A stretch of 64,000 nt of DNA from Mesotaenium endlicherianum (GCA_009602735.1 WELA01010914.1:106476-170475), one strand, 5' to 3'. Counted from the first letter of the stretch, positions 43,849 to 57,900 are shown. Notes: a model not told the origin generated them from the letters alone. Made by a program: numbers and translations.

Positions 43849-46800
43849 ATGACGATGGTGAAGACGCTCGTCTTCTTTCTGTGGACCTTTACAGTAGTGA
43901 GCTGTGTCACAGCTCAACGAATTCAAAGCTCTGATTGTGAGTAGCACACGGGCAGTCCCATTTTGCGTCTCGTAATTGCACTGATAGAGTCTCTTCTGAG
44001 GATTTTTTTTCTACAGTTGCATTCTGTGCAGTGCTCGTGAGATCCTCGCTTGATGGTAGTTCTCACCTGGTTAACGTTTACAACTCCACACATATGATTG
44101 TGTGGATCTTACTCCTGTGGCTGGTGTTGGTACATGGTTCATGAAGTTTCTGTGCTTGACAGGATGAAGCCCACAAGTCCTCACTGTGATTTTAGATCTG
44201 AGCCGTGAATCCTTTTTTTGCACATGTTACTTCAGTTGCTAACCAGCAACTTCTGCCGAATGGGGTGTAGATGGGGTCCTACTGCAGCTCCAGACAGCAT
44301 TTGGGAATTCGTCACTCTTTCCGTCCTTGAAGGCCGGCATCAACTGTTCTTTCGTTGCGGGTGTGGAGTGCACTCTCGATGGATACGTCTCCTCCTTGTA
44401 AGCATGTGTGTCAATGTAGGACGACTAAGGGACGAAATTTTTCTTATATGGAAGTCTGATGTGTTGGGGTTAGAAGTGCAAGAGTTGAGGTTCAGGTCTG
44501 GGGTTGGGGCTTTTTTAGAAGTTGTTTGTGCTTGGTACGAGAAGGTCCCACTTTCGCTAATGACCCATCCTCTACAATGATCCTGTGATTTGATGGCTGA
44601 ACAGTATGGACCTCAGGTGTTCTTTTGAGCTATCAACTTTTAAATAATAGCTACACTTATTTCTGTGGGTTGTACTAGCTTGTAAACCTGCATGCAATCA
44701 CAGCAAAGTACTCACCATCCTGTGACATGCGCCCTCTACCACGGGCCTGTTTTGATAAGCGCAGGAACCTCACTGACAAATCGCTGAGGGGACCCGTTCC
44801 AGACCAAATATGCAGCCTGTCACACCTGCAGCTGCTGTGAGTGTCCGTTCTCGAGATGAGCATGGCTAAGGCCGACTTACTCTCTACATCGTGTTTTGCA
44901 TCTCCAGCTCCCAATTCAGATGCCCCCCCACAATCAGCGTTGCACTTTAAGGTCATGTTTTGGAGCTTTTGAGGGCAGTCTAGAGCATGGAGCAGGGTTT
45001 TTGGCAAGAGGGGGTTCAAGGGGGCCATAACAGACCGGTTAGAGTCTTGTGCTTGACGTATGGGCTATCAGTCATTCCCCTGCGAAGTTGATATTTTATG
45101 TACTAATCATGTGGCAACATGAAACTCTTTCTGCTCTTTGACCGTTGTCTCTGCTCGATGCTCTGCAGCGATTGGAGTTCTACTCAGGCCAAGGCGTACA
45201 ATTATGTTTCCGGCACCATTCCCAGCTGCTTCGGAAACCTCACCAAGCTCGTCTTTCTGTGAGTACTCACTTCTTATGTCGTGCAGAGTCCCCTGTTTTG
45301 CTACGACTTGACGGGCGCTATGTGCAAGCTCTGTTTGCAAGCGGGCTGCTGCGCCTCTTCTTGACGCTCCTGTCTTCTCAGTCGAAGGAGGCCCGATGAT
45401 GGCATGGTGTAGATTAAGTGTGGTGTTGGATTGATAGGCTGGTTTGCAGATGACTAGAAGATCTGGACGTGCATTCCGTCAGTCTTCTGAGAGCGTGTGT
45501 TGGTTGGACACACTATTGGGGGTGGCTTTAAACGCGCTCCAGGTTGAATACCTGTGTCATTTTCTGCAGCAAGCAACATTGCTTCAGGCGTTCGAGCATA
45601 CAACGCTTACATCTCGTGAGTGTTTTGAATCTATCAGCTCCTCTTGGCGTCTCCTCTTATTTGAGTCCTCCTCGGAACACTCTTGCAGGTCTCTTGCTCT
45701 CAGCAATTTGACGGGACCCATTCCCGTGCAGCTCTGCGACTTGGTGAACCTTCAACACTTGTAAGTTTCCTATGATTCTCTAATATATTCAGTTTCTTGT
45801 TCTAAAAATTTATTGTATTAAGAAGCGCTTACACTTGCTCTCCTCGTAGCAAAGGAAGTGCGTGCAACGTGTACAGCAATTCACCTCTAGCCTCATTTGC
45901 TATTTGCGTCATTTTGTGGTCCCTTATTCTGTTCTTACCGAAAGGAACTGTGTTATTGCATTTGAATAGTGCACATTTAAGTCTTGATGCAGTTGGTGTG
46001 CGTGTCAAGCGCCCAGTGAAGCCCTGCATTTTAACTCTTGACTATCAAGCCTTAGACCTTCAATATGAAAGCAAGACCTGTGCCCACCCCCATGCCGACG
46101 CCCAGGCCTCAGAGTGACCCCCTCTCACTGCCAGGGACTTTTTCTTACTCTTGTTGGGTGCTGCAGAGACTTCCAGCGGGGCCACTTGTCAGGCAACTTC
46201 CCCGCTTGCCTTGGAAATCTTACCAATCTGAATTACTTGTAAGTATCCATGTGTTGGTGTATAACATTTCTAAGGCAAGGTCTCTTCTTGGGGTGCTATC
46301 TGTACCGGGCTGCAGAAACTTTACGAGACTTTTCCACGCTCGCCATGTATTGGTCGTGCAAGTACTATCCAGTTGTGTCGTCTTTGGCTGTACACAACTG
46401 AAGCTATTGACCCCCTGCTGAGAGATAACTCTCCAGGCTTTGTAATCGTTTGCTCTGTTAGAGAACAATGCAAGCTCATTGATCGAATGTTCTCTTTTGT
46501 TGATAAGCACATTGCTCATTGCCATTTTCACCTGACGCAGGTCGCTCGGGCTCAATAAGCTCCAGGGAGCCATACCAGTGGGGCTATGCAACTTGACTCG
46601 TCTTGGCACGCTGTGAGTCAGAGTATTTGCCAGTTGCCTTTATACGGTGAAGACTGATCTGATGTTTGTTCCCCATGAGTGTTTGTCACATTTGACCTTT
46701 GACTGACCATGAACTACTTTCTGTCGCAACTCACTTTGACCTGCACAAACTGACTGCGAACGGCAGCCCCTCGTTTCTGTTACAGCGACCTGAGCTTCAA

Positions 46801-49800
46801 CAGCTTAAGTGGCCCCATGCCGAGTTGCCTGGGAGTGCTGGCCAATCTCACCTACCTGTAAGAATGCTCCCCTTTTCCCTTCGATTCTTCATCTGTCACC
46901 TTCATTGCTCGTGATTCTTCCTCTTTGGTTCTTTGCATTCACTATCTATTGTTACACTGCTTGAATCTTCACCCATCTCACCCCAAATACTGGCTTAATG
47001 CTTCCCTCAGCATTGACGAGTCAACACGTGGCTATACTTCCCATTGCACCTTCGCTTCTTCATATCTCTTGGTTGTCAGCTTCTACAAAGTGATAGGTGA
47101 ATCTGCTTGTCAGGGGTTTGCAGGGACCTTCGTGGCACTAACTCGGAAGGCCCCGTTCCAGAGCTAATTTGCAACCTTACCCGCCTCTCATACCTGTAAG
47201 CGGACCTCGTAAGAGGAAGCCATTCATAGTCCTCTGCGTAATTTTGTCACCTCAGAGATGCACCAGATTCGTACTCGCTGCTGTCCTGCCTCTCATTTTC
47301 TACGAGGAATCCAAGCTGCCTGATGTGCAAGTTCTGTTGAACACCTTTCTTTGTGAGCGACAAGTTCCAGTTGTTGTTAATTCAGGAGAACCTGCAATGC
47401 AACTCCATTTGCTGTGGCTCTCATCGCTCTTTCTGACGAGCTCTTTTGTTTTCTGTTGGAGCAGTGATCTAGGTGCCAACAAGCTTACTGGAGACATCCC
47501 CAGCTGCTTCAAGAATCTAACCAATCTTGCACATCTGTAAGTACCTCCCTCCCCTGGTCTTTTATTGGGGCCAAGAGCTCTTAGCTGCAAAGCTGGAGGT
47601 GATCGCGTAGAGAAATCAATAGCAGAGGCAAATGTAGGAGCACCTCCTTGCCTGAATAATGGCTGCTAATTTTGCATCAAACACGACCTGCTGTCTGTGA
47701 ACTGATTAGTGCCCATGATAGTTGATGACAGAGCTTCGCCTCTGCCCACTTCTTTGCAGGTCCCTTGCAAGTAATCGTCTAGGAGGGCCCGTGCCCTTGC
47801 AGCTGTGCACCTTGACCCGTCTGACCGAGTTGTAAGTTTAGAATCTCTGAAGCATGGGCAGAAGTGCCGCGAACGAATGTAGGCCCCTCGTGCACCTTGG
47901 CCTTGCAGCAAGTCTGTCTGCTATCGATCTGATCTCCCGCAAGATTGAACTTTGCGATGGAAAGAAAGAAGCTATTTCTACATGAAGTGTATCTATTTGT
48001 TTTATTTGCTCATTTAAGTACATGTTTTATAATGCGTACGTATTGAAACGAGCTTCACTGACTACTTACTACTTTTTGGAGCAATCCTGTCACACGTTTT
48101 GTGGATGCAGAGACCTGAGCGGAAACAACTTGTCGGGCACCATCCCCAGTTGCCTTGGAGACCTCATAGATCTTACAAATTTGTGAGATTTTTTTTTTTC
48201 CAGGAGCTAGTTATGCATTTTGTTTGAAGCTTTGATATTGATATATGTTAATGGAGTTGCAAAGACCTTCCTTCCCTCTTACCTTCAACTGCAGGCTGTT
48301 AATTGCTAGCCATGAAAGTAACAGAACTAAGTCTCTGTTTCCTGTTCAAAGAATTTATACATGCATACTGAGATGTTTTTTACAATAATCAGAAGGAAGA
48401 CCTGATGTTCTTGTTTGCAGGAGCCTTGACAACAACAAATTGACGGGGCCCGCACCATTGCAGCTCTGCAACTTGACATCATCAGTGATCCTGTGAGTAG
48501 CTCTCTGAAGTCTTTTTCACAAGTTCTCATGCTGCAAGTGCAAAGTTTGGTTGTAAAGTGCTGCTTAGGGACCTACTGCAGTAATTTCAAGAAGCCAATG
48601 GGGTGTGTTGGCCTGCTTGCCTTTTTCCATCTGTCTCTGCAACAGAGGCCTAGGAGGGAACAACTTGACAGGCAGCGTACCCGGCTGCCTTGGGAGAATG
48701 CGCATTCTCTATTCTCTGTGAGGATCTCCCCTTTTAATATCTTTCCTTTGCCTTCGACGTGGAGTGCTTGTTGATCGTGATGCTCTGGCTTTTCTTCACA
48801 TTGTTTTGCTCATGTAAACATGCCGACATATTCTTTCATCCAACCGTGCTGCACATGATGTTTACAATGTTGGAGTGATGCCTGTCTTTGGTACCTTCTT
48901 CAAGTGGCCATTCGGCATTGACAGCATGGGTGGATGGCTGACTCCGCCTGTCTTTGTCTTATCGTATTCCTTCAGTTTACTGATGCAACAGAAGTATTGC
49001 ACAGTCGAGTTACACAAGAAGTATTTCCTTTGACAGTTGTCTTCTCGGGTTGTCGTGGTTTTTAGGAAGCTGGATAGCAACAGCTTCACGTGGCCCATGC
49101 CAGAAGAGATTTGCGGCCTGAGAAACCTTGGCATCCTGTGAGTTTATCCTTGTGCTCTTACTATGGGACTATATGGGGCCGTATGGGACAGTGATAGTCC
49201 GTCTCTTCCGTCCCTCCTAGTCAGGAATCTGGGACGGTGTCTCTACGAGCCCGCCTTCTGCTTTCAACTTGTCCTGGTACTGCGTCAGAAAGACAGCTAG
49301 TTGTTCTTTCGCTTTGCTTTTGTACTCTTTTTCTGCTTGTTTGCAATCCTGCTGTGCTCGCTTTCGCGCATGCTAGTGTCAGTCAGCTCCGTCGTGACTT
49401 GTGCCCCTTGCGTGTGCTCTTCAATGACCATCTGTTTTTCATTGTCACTTGCTAATGGAAGTGTCAAGACTGGACTTCCTGTGTGCAGAAATCTCGCGTC
49501 TGCGTTTGACGCATCCAGAAACCTAACGCGGACCATCCCTGACTGCCTCAAGAGTCTGCCCTATTTGGGCAGCCTGTGAGCACTCTGTTCCCGGCCCTTC
49601 ATCCCGACCCCTGTCGAGAGATCGTTCCTTGCAATTATTTAAGTTGATATTGTCACTTGATATCGTCACTGGTCATGGGCGGTAATATCTGCTGGTTTTG
49701 CAATTATTGGTTTGTGTTCACACTGGCATCCAGAACGTGGTTCAGAACGAGCTTGCTTTCATATATTAGTAATCTTTGTGTGTGTGTTGTTGAGAATGTA

Positions 49801-51389
49801 TGGTTTGGTGGGCAGGACGTGTCCTGTGTAGTTTGGTATGACTTTTTTTGATGTGCTGTTTGTGTTAAGTATACCATTCTCGCAATACTTCACCTGGGGG
49901 TGTATCTGACAGTCAATTTTATGTTTTCCCGGCGGCTCTTCATTGGTTGTTTCACAGAAACCTAAGTGGCAACATCTTGACGGGACCCATACCCCAGGCC
50001 CTCTGCAGCGATGGCGTCTCATTGTGAGTGAAATACGCATCCAAAACACTTAACGTGGCCAGAATGCTGTAGCGCACTCAGCACAGGACAAGGGCTGTGT
50101 GCTCGTGTTTGTTCGAAAGTATGTGACTTTAACATTTTGGTGTCACTATGTTGGAATCATAAAGACGTCATTAGCTTTGGCAGGCAGAGTCTGGACCACT
50201 TTTGTCTGAAGCTCGCATATCGTATCGTTCTGCCTTTTAGAAGTGCATTGAGATGAGCCCCAGCACCGCTGGTAGTGTGGAGTTAACCTCGTTCTATTCA
50301 ACTTCCATCACGCTCTAGCATGTACTTCTACACGATTCCAACTTTACTGCAAATTGATGCTCTATTGACTCATACTACAGCTCTGCTGCAGAACATTCTA
50401 CTCCACTTCTAACGGAGAGGATAATGTTCAGCAACAGAAACGTATACATATGCAAACATATTCGCACACATGTGTATTCTGGAACCTCGTATGCGTCTGC
50501 TTGTACTGTGCACCTTCCCTTTCTGCCAATCCCGCTGACTTTTATTCTGTCTGTGCTCCTTCTGCTGCAGAGACCTCAGCCGCAACCTTCTGTCTGGCAA
50601 CCTCCCAGAATGCCTGGCTAATCGGCTCGAACTGTAAGTTCATTTCGCTCGCTTCAAGGCTTTTAAGGCAGTCTTGTCATAGATTTCCGCGTGCAACCCT
50701 CTGTTTAAGCTTAAAAGTATAACTTCAAAAGCCTGAACATTGAATTCAGAAGTCGAAACTCTACGATTTCCCAGAGGCCCTTGCTGATGGGCCCGAGACA
50801 CACCGGGCGTTTGGGAACATCCTTGTGAAGGAAAGAGGGCTGATTTTCCTTATCATAGGTAAAGCATACGAAGGCTTTCACTTCAGCGTCTAGTGCCATG
50901 TGGCAGGCCCGAGGCCTCTCTTAGTGCATGCACGGCAATTGCCCGTCATCAGGAAGATTTCCGCATGTCCGAAAACCCTCCATCTATCATCCGCTTTGGG
51001 AGCGGGCATGCACTTTATCCCGATGCCTGGCCCTGTTGCAGTCTGCTCATAGGACCTGAAGATGCGCGGTGCATGCTTGTGTTAAAAAGTGGAGACTGTG
51101 GACTACTCGTGGTGCTGGTGCGCTGCGCTGCTGCTCCTGCTGGCTGAAATGTCATGTGCATTGACTTCACGTGAAGCTGTGCGGAAGGCAGCGGTCACAC
51201 GAGCTCGCCAAGATGGGTTTTGGGATCTGAGTCAAGCCTGTCAGACTTGCGCATGTTGTTGCTAGCTTTGTCCCACGCCCTCGTCGTGCGATGCCGCATG
51301 TTGCAGCCGTTTCTGGAGACGTTCTGTGCTGGTGCAGACGCATGCGTGTGCGTGTATGTGTGTGTGAGTGCACGCATGCGCCTACGAGC

Positions 51390-51434
<45 letters not shown>

Positions 51435-51911
51435 NNNNNNNNNNNNNNNNNNNNNNNNNNNNNNNNNNNNNNNNNNNNNNNNNNNNNNNNNNNNNNNNNN
51501 NNNNNNNNNNNNNNNNNNNNNNNNNNNNNNNNNNNNNNNNNNNNNNNNNNNNNNNNNNNNNNNNNNNNNNNNNNNNNNNNNNNNNNNNNNNNNNNNNNNN
51601 NNNNNNNNNNNNNNNNNNNNNNNNNNNNNNNNNNNNNNNNNNNNNNNNNNNNNNNNNNNNNNNNNNNNNNNNNNNNNNNNNNNNNNNNNNNNNNNNNNNN
51701 NNNNNNNNNNNNNNNNNNNNNNNNNNNNNNNNNNNNNNNNNNNNNNNNNNNNNNNNNNNNNNNNNNNNNNNNNNNNNNNNNNNNNNNNNNNNNNNNNNNN
51801 NNNNNNNNNNNNNNNNNNNNNNNNNNNNNNNNNNNNNNNNNNNNNNNNNNNNNNNNNNNNNNNNNNNNNNNNNNNNNNNNNNNNNNNNNNNNNNCGCATG
51901 CGCCTACGAGC

Positions 51912-51956
<45 letters not shown>

Positions 51957-54900
51957 GCCTATGTGCTTACGTGCGCCCTTGTGCGCGTGCTCCGCAGGTA
52001 CGTGCAGGACAACCAGCTCACGGGGGGGCTCCCCCAGAAGCTGCTGGACGCCGCCAGCAACGGCTCCACCACGCTGGACGTGCGCAACAACTTCTTCACC
52101 TTCTCGCAGAGCGTCTACTCCTGCTCCGGCAACTTCTCCGGCAACTGCCTCGGGGGCGGCGGGGCGTGCGGGTCGCAGCGCACGCAGCAGGAGTGCAACA
52201 GCTTCTGCAACGTGCTCGCCTCCTCGGGAGCCTGCGGGGGTCACGGGCGGTGCTCCTTTAACGCCTCCGCAAACGCCACGTGTGCGTGCGACGCGGGGTT
52301 CGAGCATACGAACGCGTCGTCGTGCGTGGCCGTTGTCGTGGCGGGTGTGTTGTGCCTGCCTACTTCCTCAGCGTCTCTCGCCTGCACATTTTTGCAAGTT
52401 TTGTGCAGGGAGTCTCTCTTTTTGCTCTCTGTGGTACCTGGGTACACAGCCAGAGGTTATTAACGAGAGACTCCGGTGGCTTCTCTTTGAGAGAGCTGGT
52501 CACAACCCAGTATGCTGGACAAGGCTCAATTGGATATGCATGTGAATTTGCATATCCACTCGTTTGACGCCTAACGTACTCGATGTACATTCGACCATTG
52601 CGTGCGTATGGGTGTGCTCACCTCCTTGTGCCTCTTTGTGGTTTTCACTCTTGAAGTCCTGACGCTCTCTGTAGCAGCGACCGATAGCAGCTCCTCTTTT
52701 TCTGTTAATGTGTTTCCAATCACAGAAAGCCGTGAATGCCTTGCAGAGGTCTTAGGACTGGTGACTGCGCTGCTGATGGTTGGCGATCGAAGCTTGAAAA
52801 TACAACTTCTAGCCCGCGTCTGTGACACCTGTCCCTTCATGATACATAATCCCAGCAGTGAGCATTTTTTCTGTTGGAATGGGTCCCACCTCCACCAGGT
52901 CGACCTCCACCGCCCCCAAGCCCTACGGTGCCAAGAGTGGTGTCCTCGCCTGCATCAGGTATCTGTCTGCCGCGGGAGACCCTTTGTTTGCGTCCCCAGC
53001 ATGACTGCTGTGTGCCTCTTCCTCGCCTGCCTTGCTGTGAGTGCATTCGGCGTCCCTTGTGTCATTGCATGGAATGCATGCGCCAGAATCGGTAACTCGT
53101 GTAAGTGCTACATGTGCAGTGATGATGGTACTCGCGATTCTCGAGAAGCTCTTGGTGTTACTCCTCACATGGCTGTGAGGCATGGGCTGCAAAATCGGCA
53201 AACGTTAGAAGGACCTTCAGAATGAGACACTAGTCGTAGCCTGGCCATCAACCTGCTAGCTACACATTGCTTCGCAAACATTAACGAGTATTTATTGGCG
53301 TTTGGCTATATATGTGTAATCAAACTGCAGTGCCAGAGTTGGAACCTGTCTTGAGGATTAGGTAGTCCAATTGGATGTTTCTCCACGTGCTAAATCCGTA
53401 TGGCCGCAAAAGCAGCAAAGAATAATGTTCAAAAAGTGTGCCGCTCATCGCTCTCCACCTGCTTCTTCTGAATTATCTTTTTTCAATTTCCTTTGAATTT
53501 TCCAGAGCAAGTATTGTATCTACTAGAAACTGTCTCTAGGAACTTTGCACACCTTGTTCAGAAACTTTGTCTATGGGGCAGAGGTAAGCGGAGCTCCTTC
53601 AATAGCTTCCGCCTCTGTCTCCCTGTCCTTGCCAGGTGGCAGCAATATCACTGGGGTAGTGAGTGGGGTGACGGGGGTTTTGGTGGTTGCGATCATCGTG
53701 GGCGCGCTGGCATGCTACTGCTGTCTGAAGAGGCGGAGGCGCAAGCGCAGGCTGCAGCAGGCGAGAGAGCAGCTCATCAGTACACCCTCTTTGCCTCTGT
53801 TAGCTCCTCACCTCCGCGCTCAATGTGTCCCTCTGCGCAACCCTCCCTTGTGTCCTTGACTTACTTACGCTTACCTCTCTCTTGTGATCCACTTCTGTGC
53901 AGTTGACTTTCTTGTAGGTAGCTTCCTGGTCCCTTGTCAAAGTCTGAGGGGCCGTGTGTGGCCGTTACGACGGGCGCTCATCACAGTCGCTTACGCTGCG
54001 AGAGATTTAAAGCACCTGCACCTCTGTCGATTGTGTGATGAGTTGTGGACAGCCTATGGACCCTTGTTTCTCTTCTTTTGTCTGCTTGAATGTCACGATC
54101 ATGTCCTCTGTGTCATGGCACGCAAAAGTTGGTGAATCAGAACATCGCAATCATGGTGTTGTATCATAGTAAGTTTATGCAATTTGATGTTTTTTCTGTG
54201 TGTCCTTGAGGGGCTGCTATGACATCAATCAAGCCGTTGACAGCGTCGTGTCGTTACAGTCATACACCACCCTACTCCAAACCTAGCCTGAAACCCTTGG
54301 CCTCCTCAACCCAAGGCGCAGCCCCTGCCCGTTTCATGAGCTGTATCGTCTCAGCGCCGCGTATGCTCGTGTCGCTGCGCCGGGCATGTGTCGCTGACCC
54401 GCACATGCAGACGCGCACGTAAACTGCGCCCTGCGTCCTCATATTGTTTTTGCTAGCTTGTGCCACGAACCTGCAGGCGCGGACGCGCACGCCAACAGCG
54501 ACAGGGGCCAGTTCAAGCAGGAGCTGGACCGGCTGCTGGTGCGCGAGATGAGCCTGGACGACATCAGGGCCGCCACGGATGGCTTCAGCCAGGACCGGCT
54601 GCTGGGGAAGGGCGGGTACGGCAGCGTGTACCTGGGCGCATCCCCCGACGGGCGCAAGTGGGCCGTCAAGCGCTCCAACCGCGCGTCTTACGAGACCCTG
54701 TCCGTGTTCCGCAACGAGGTGGGCTTAACTTTTTTTTGGGTTCTACTTCTTCTTCCACTTCTTCCTCGTCCACTTCTTCTTCCTCTTCTCGTCGGTTGTT
54801 TTTCTACCTTTTCCTCTTTGTCAATCATGTTTCCCTTGTTCTTTTGAATCTATCAAAAGTTGCAGTGTGCGTGGCTTCATCAATATGTTGGGTTGCATAC

Positions 54901-57900
54901 TCCATGAAGGCTGTGTCTGGTACAGGCAGATCCTTCTCTGCTTGTCTTTGCCAACAAACCACGCAAAGGCTTTCACGCATGGTGTAGAGGAACTGGGCAC
55001 CTTCACATGTGTGCTGCTGGGGACAATGCGTGTCATAGCGAGGCAGAAGTGGGAGCGTCTCTCTTAACTCACGAGTATGACAGAGGGGAGTCACGTTCAT
55101 ACTTTTTTCAAGGTGATCCAAATCTCGAACTCCCGGGCAGTCACCTAGTCAAAGTCTTCCAATTGTCCCTACTTCTTGTTACATCATTAAGTACGCGGCC
55201 TCACTGCATGTAAACTTGTTACTTTCCAGGGGTGGCCAGCCACTCTATCCTCCAGCATTCTAGTGCTAACCCTGATAGTGACACTTAGGCCTGCACCCCC
55301 CAAACCCAAGGCAAGCATGTGGGACTAACTCGGGCCCACCCACGTGCTTTTGCCATGTGGCAGGTGAAGCTGATCTCAAGGATCAACCACCGCAGCCTTG
55401 TGCAGTTGCTGGGCTACTGCAACGACGAGGAGGAGCAGGTGCTGGTGTACGAGTACGTGCCACGTGGCACTCTGCAGGAGCACCTGCATGGCCGTCGAAC
55501 AGGCAAGGGCTCTTTTCCTCGCTCGCAATCCGAACCCTCCGCTGGACCCTCTGATGCTGCGTCCCTTGCAGACGTGCACTGCTATTCCTTCTTCGTCCAA
55601 GAGCAGAGCGAGCAGGGGCTCCTGTCTCTCCCTCGCTCTGATTGTGCGCTGAGAGATTCACCCAATAAGCGTCGTGCTGTCATGGCGCAGGCGCAGAAAT
55701 CGCGAGGGTGCCCCTCACGCTGGACCAGCGGCTGCTGATAGCGGTGGGGACTGCCAAGGGCCTGGACTACCTGCACAGCTCCTCCCAGGAGCCCATCGTG
55801 CACCGCGACGTCAAGTCCGCCAACATCCTCCTCGACGACGACTTCCAGGTGTGACAGACGGCTTGGTGTCGTAGGTCAACAGACTTTATCTCCATGCGTG
55901 CGGGAGTAGGGTTAGGGTTCCGTGCGAGGGTGAGGGTGAGGGAGCAGTATTGGGGTTGATGTTAGGATTCAAGAGGGGGAGGGGGGGGGGCTGGTAGTTA
56001 CTCCGTTACCTAGAGGGTTATGGTCCTTGCTTGTCAAGCCGTGCTCTGCATTTGTGTCGTACATGGAGCTTTGTATGGAATCACAGGTTCCCGAAATGAT
56101 TGTTGTGAGTTTGTTGTATGTACACGGCTGTATCAAAACAATGCATGGGTCTGAATTGACTCGCCCCTCCATGTCGTACGTGTGATCCCTGCTCGACATT
56201 TTTCCCACATGTTGGCAGCCGTCTCCAGTTTCAGGCCATAGGCCCATATGTATGTGAGACTCCTATAAGTTTTCAAATGTAGATCCGCATTCAAGCACGC
56301 TTACACATCCAGATATGTGTACGCATATACATCTGTGTGTGTGTGTGTGTGTGTGCGCATGTATGTATATATATATACATACACTTTATCCATCATTGGT
56401 TGCCATGTGATGTTGTACGGTTTGGGAAGCCAGTACAGGGTCCAACTACTCAAGCATTTTCCATCGCCGCCATTATTTGAAGAAGAAACCAAGAATAATT
56501 GCTGTCCATGTTCCTTCTTCTGTCTCCCTCTCCCCCCGGCAGGCCAAGATAGCAGACTTTGGGCTCTCCAAGGTGCTGGCCTCCACCGCGGAGGGCACGG
56601 GCGCCGCTTACGCCGCCACCACGGGCGTGGCCGGCACCTACGGCTACATGGACCCCGACACACACGACACCTTTGAGGCCACCGCTAGCAACGATGTCTT
56701 CAGGTGGGTGTCAGTTGTCAGCGTTCTGCGCTTGCGAGTGTGTTGCGCCACTTGCCTCGTGTAGGTGACCTCTCCTAACTAGCTGTGGCAACACGGTGTG
56801 ACTTGCAGTCAAGTCCGGTGCCCCTTTCTGCAAGCCGTGGCTCGCACCAGGGCTGCACGGTCTGGAACCCGCCGAATGTGGCTCTAGCGACTGGCAAAAG
56901 CCTGGCACTCGGGTGTCCTGGCTTTCATGTACGATAAGACTTCCGAAATTCTACATCAAACCCTTGGTGTGTGAGGCTTAGGGCGTGAGGTTTGGGAATT
57001 TCCAGTTTGGGCCCACGTTCTGCAAGGGGCTGGTCGAGGGGAAACGTGTCGCTTTGGCGTGGTGCTTATGCAGCCGCGCAAGGAAGGACCCACCGGACTG
57101 AGATGGTTCAGTGATTAGGTACAGGGGTACACGTGTCTCAGTGCAGGGCTCATGGTGCGCTTGTGGCGTGGCTGAGGTGGCAGCTTTGGCGTGGTGCTGC
57201 TGGAGCTGCTGACGGGCAGGCCGGCCATCATCAAGGACCCGGCCTCCAGCGAGCCCGAGTCCCTCTTCTCCTGGGTGTGTATTTTGTGATGTTGTTTGTG
57301 GAGTAGGCGTCGTCTGTGTTGGCAACGTGGCGCACCCTGTTTCGGAAACAGAAAGTCATGATTTTGTAAAAAAGTGTCGGTTGTGTTGTATCAGGGTTGC
57401 AATGTGTATGCAAAAATACTCGATTAAGTTCATACGTTGAATAGGTCTTGTACAATGAGTAAACATTAATAAAATGTATGTCATGTACAGTGGGGGCCTG
57501 TATGAAGTCTTTATCCACTTGGTAAGTATGTTCCAAACCTTGATAAATTATTCGAGGCATGAGCACGCTGTTAACCTTACGTCTTGACTATCAAAGTGTG
57601 CAGCAGTACATGTGTGGGGTCGTAGGAAACTTTGGCACGTGATCAAGAAGTAGTCAAGGACCACCTGCTTGCACATTGTAGAATGAGTTTGTGGGTGTAA
57701 GTAAGGGTGAAAACTATACGCAGTGATGTGGCTGAATGTCACGATTCGGTTGGGGGCCTTAATTAGCACTAAGCTTTCTTTTTGTTGCTGTCTTGACTCT
57801 CTCTGTTGGGGCCTCTTTGGTCCTCATTATCTACCAGGCTTTGCCATACATCAACAACAACGACTTGGTCGCCATCCTTGACCCCGACCTGGGCATTGAC

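Noticed and set aside
51195-52545. Long open frames of 297-441 codons across the N gap
   Set aside because: Most of the length is N and (CT)n; only the plus-strand exon 51998-52344 is real.
52602-53225. 207-codon plus-strand frame with a signal-peptide-like start
   Set aside because: It lies wholly in the intron between the EGF exon and the membrane-span exon, and has no motif. Probably chance.
55905-55950. Telomere-like TAGGGTTAGGGTT
   Set aside because: Only about two units in a kinase intron; too short to call an interstitial telomere repeat.
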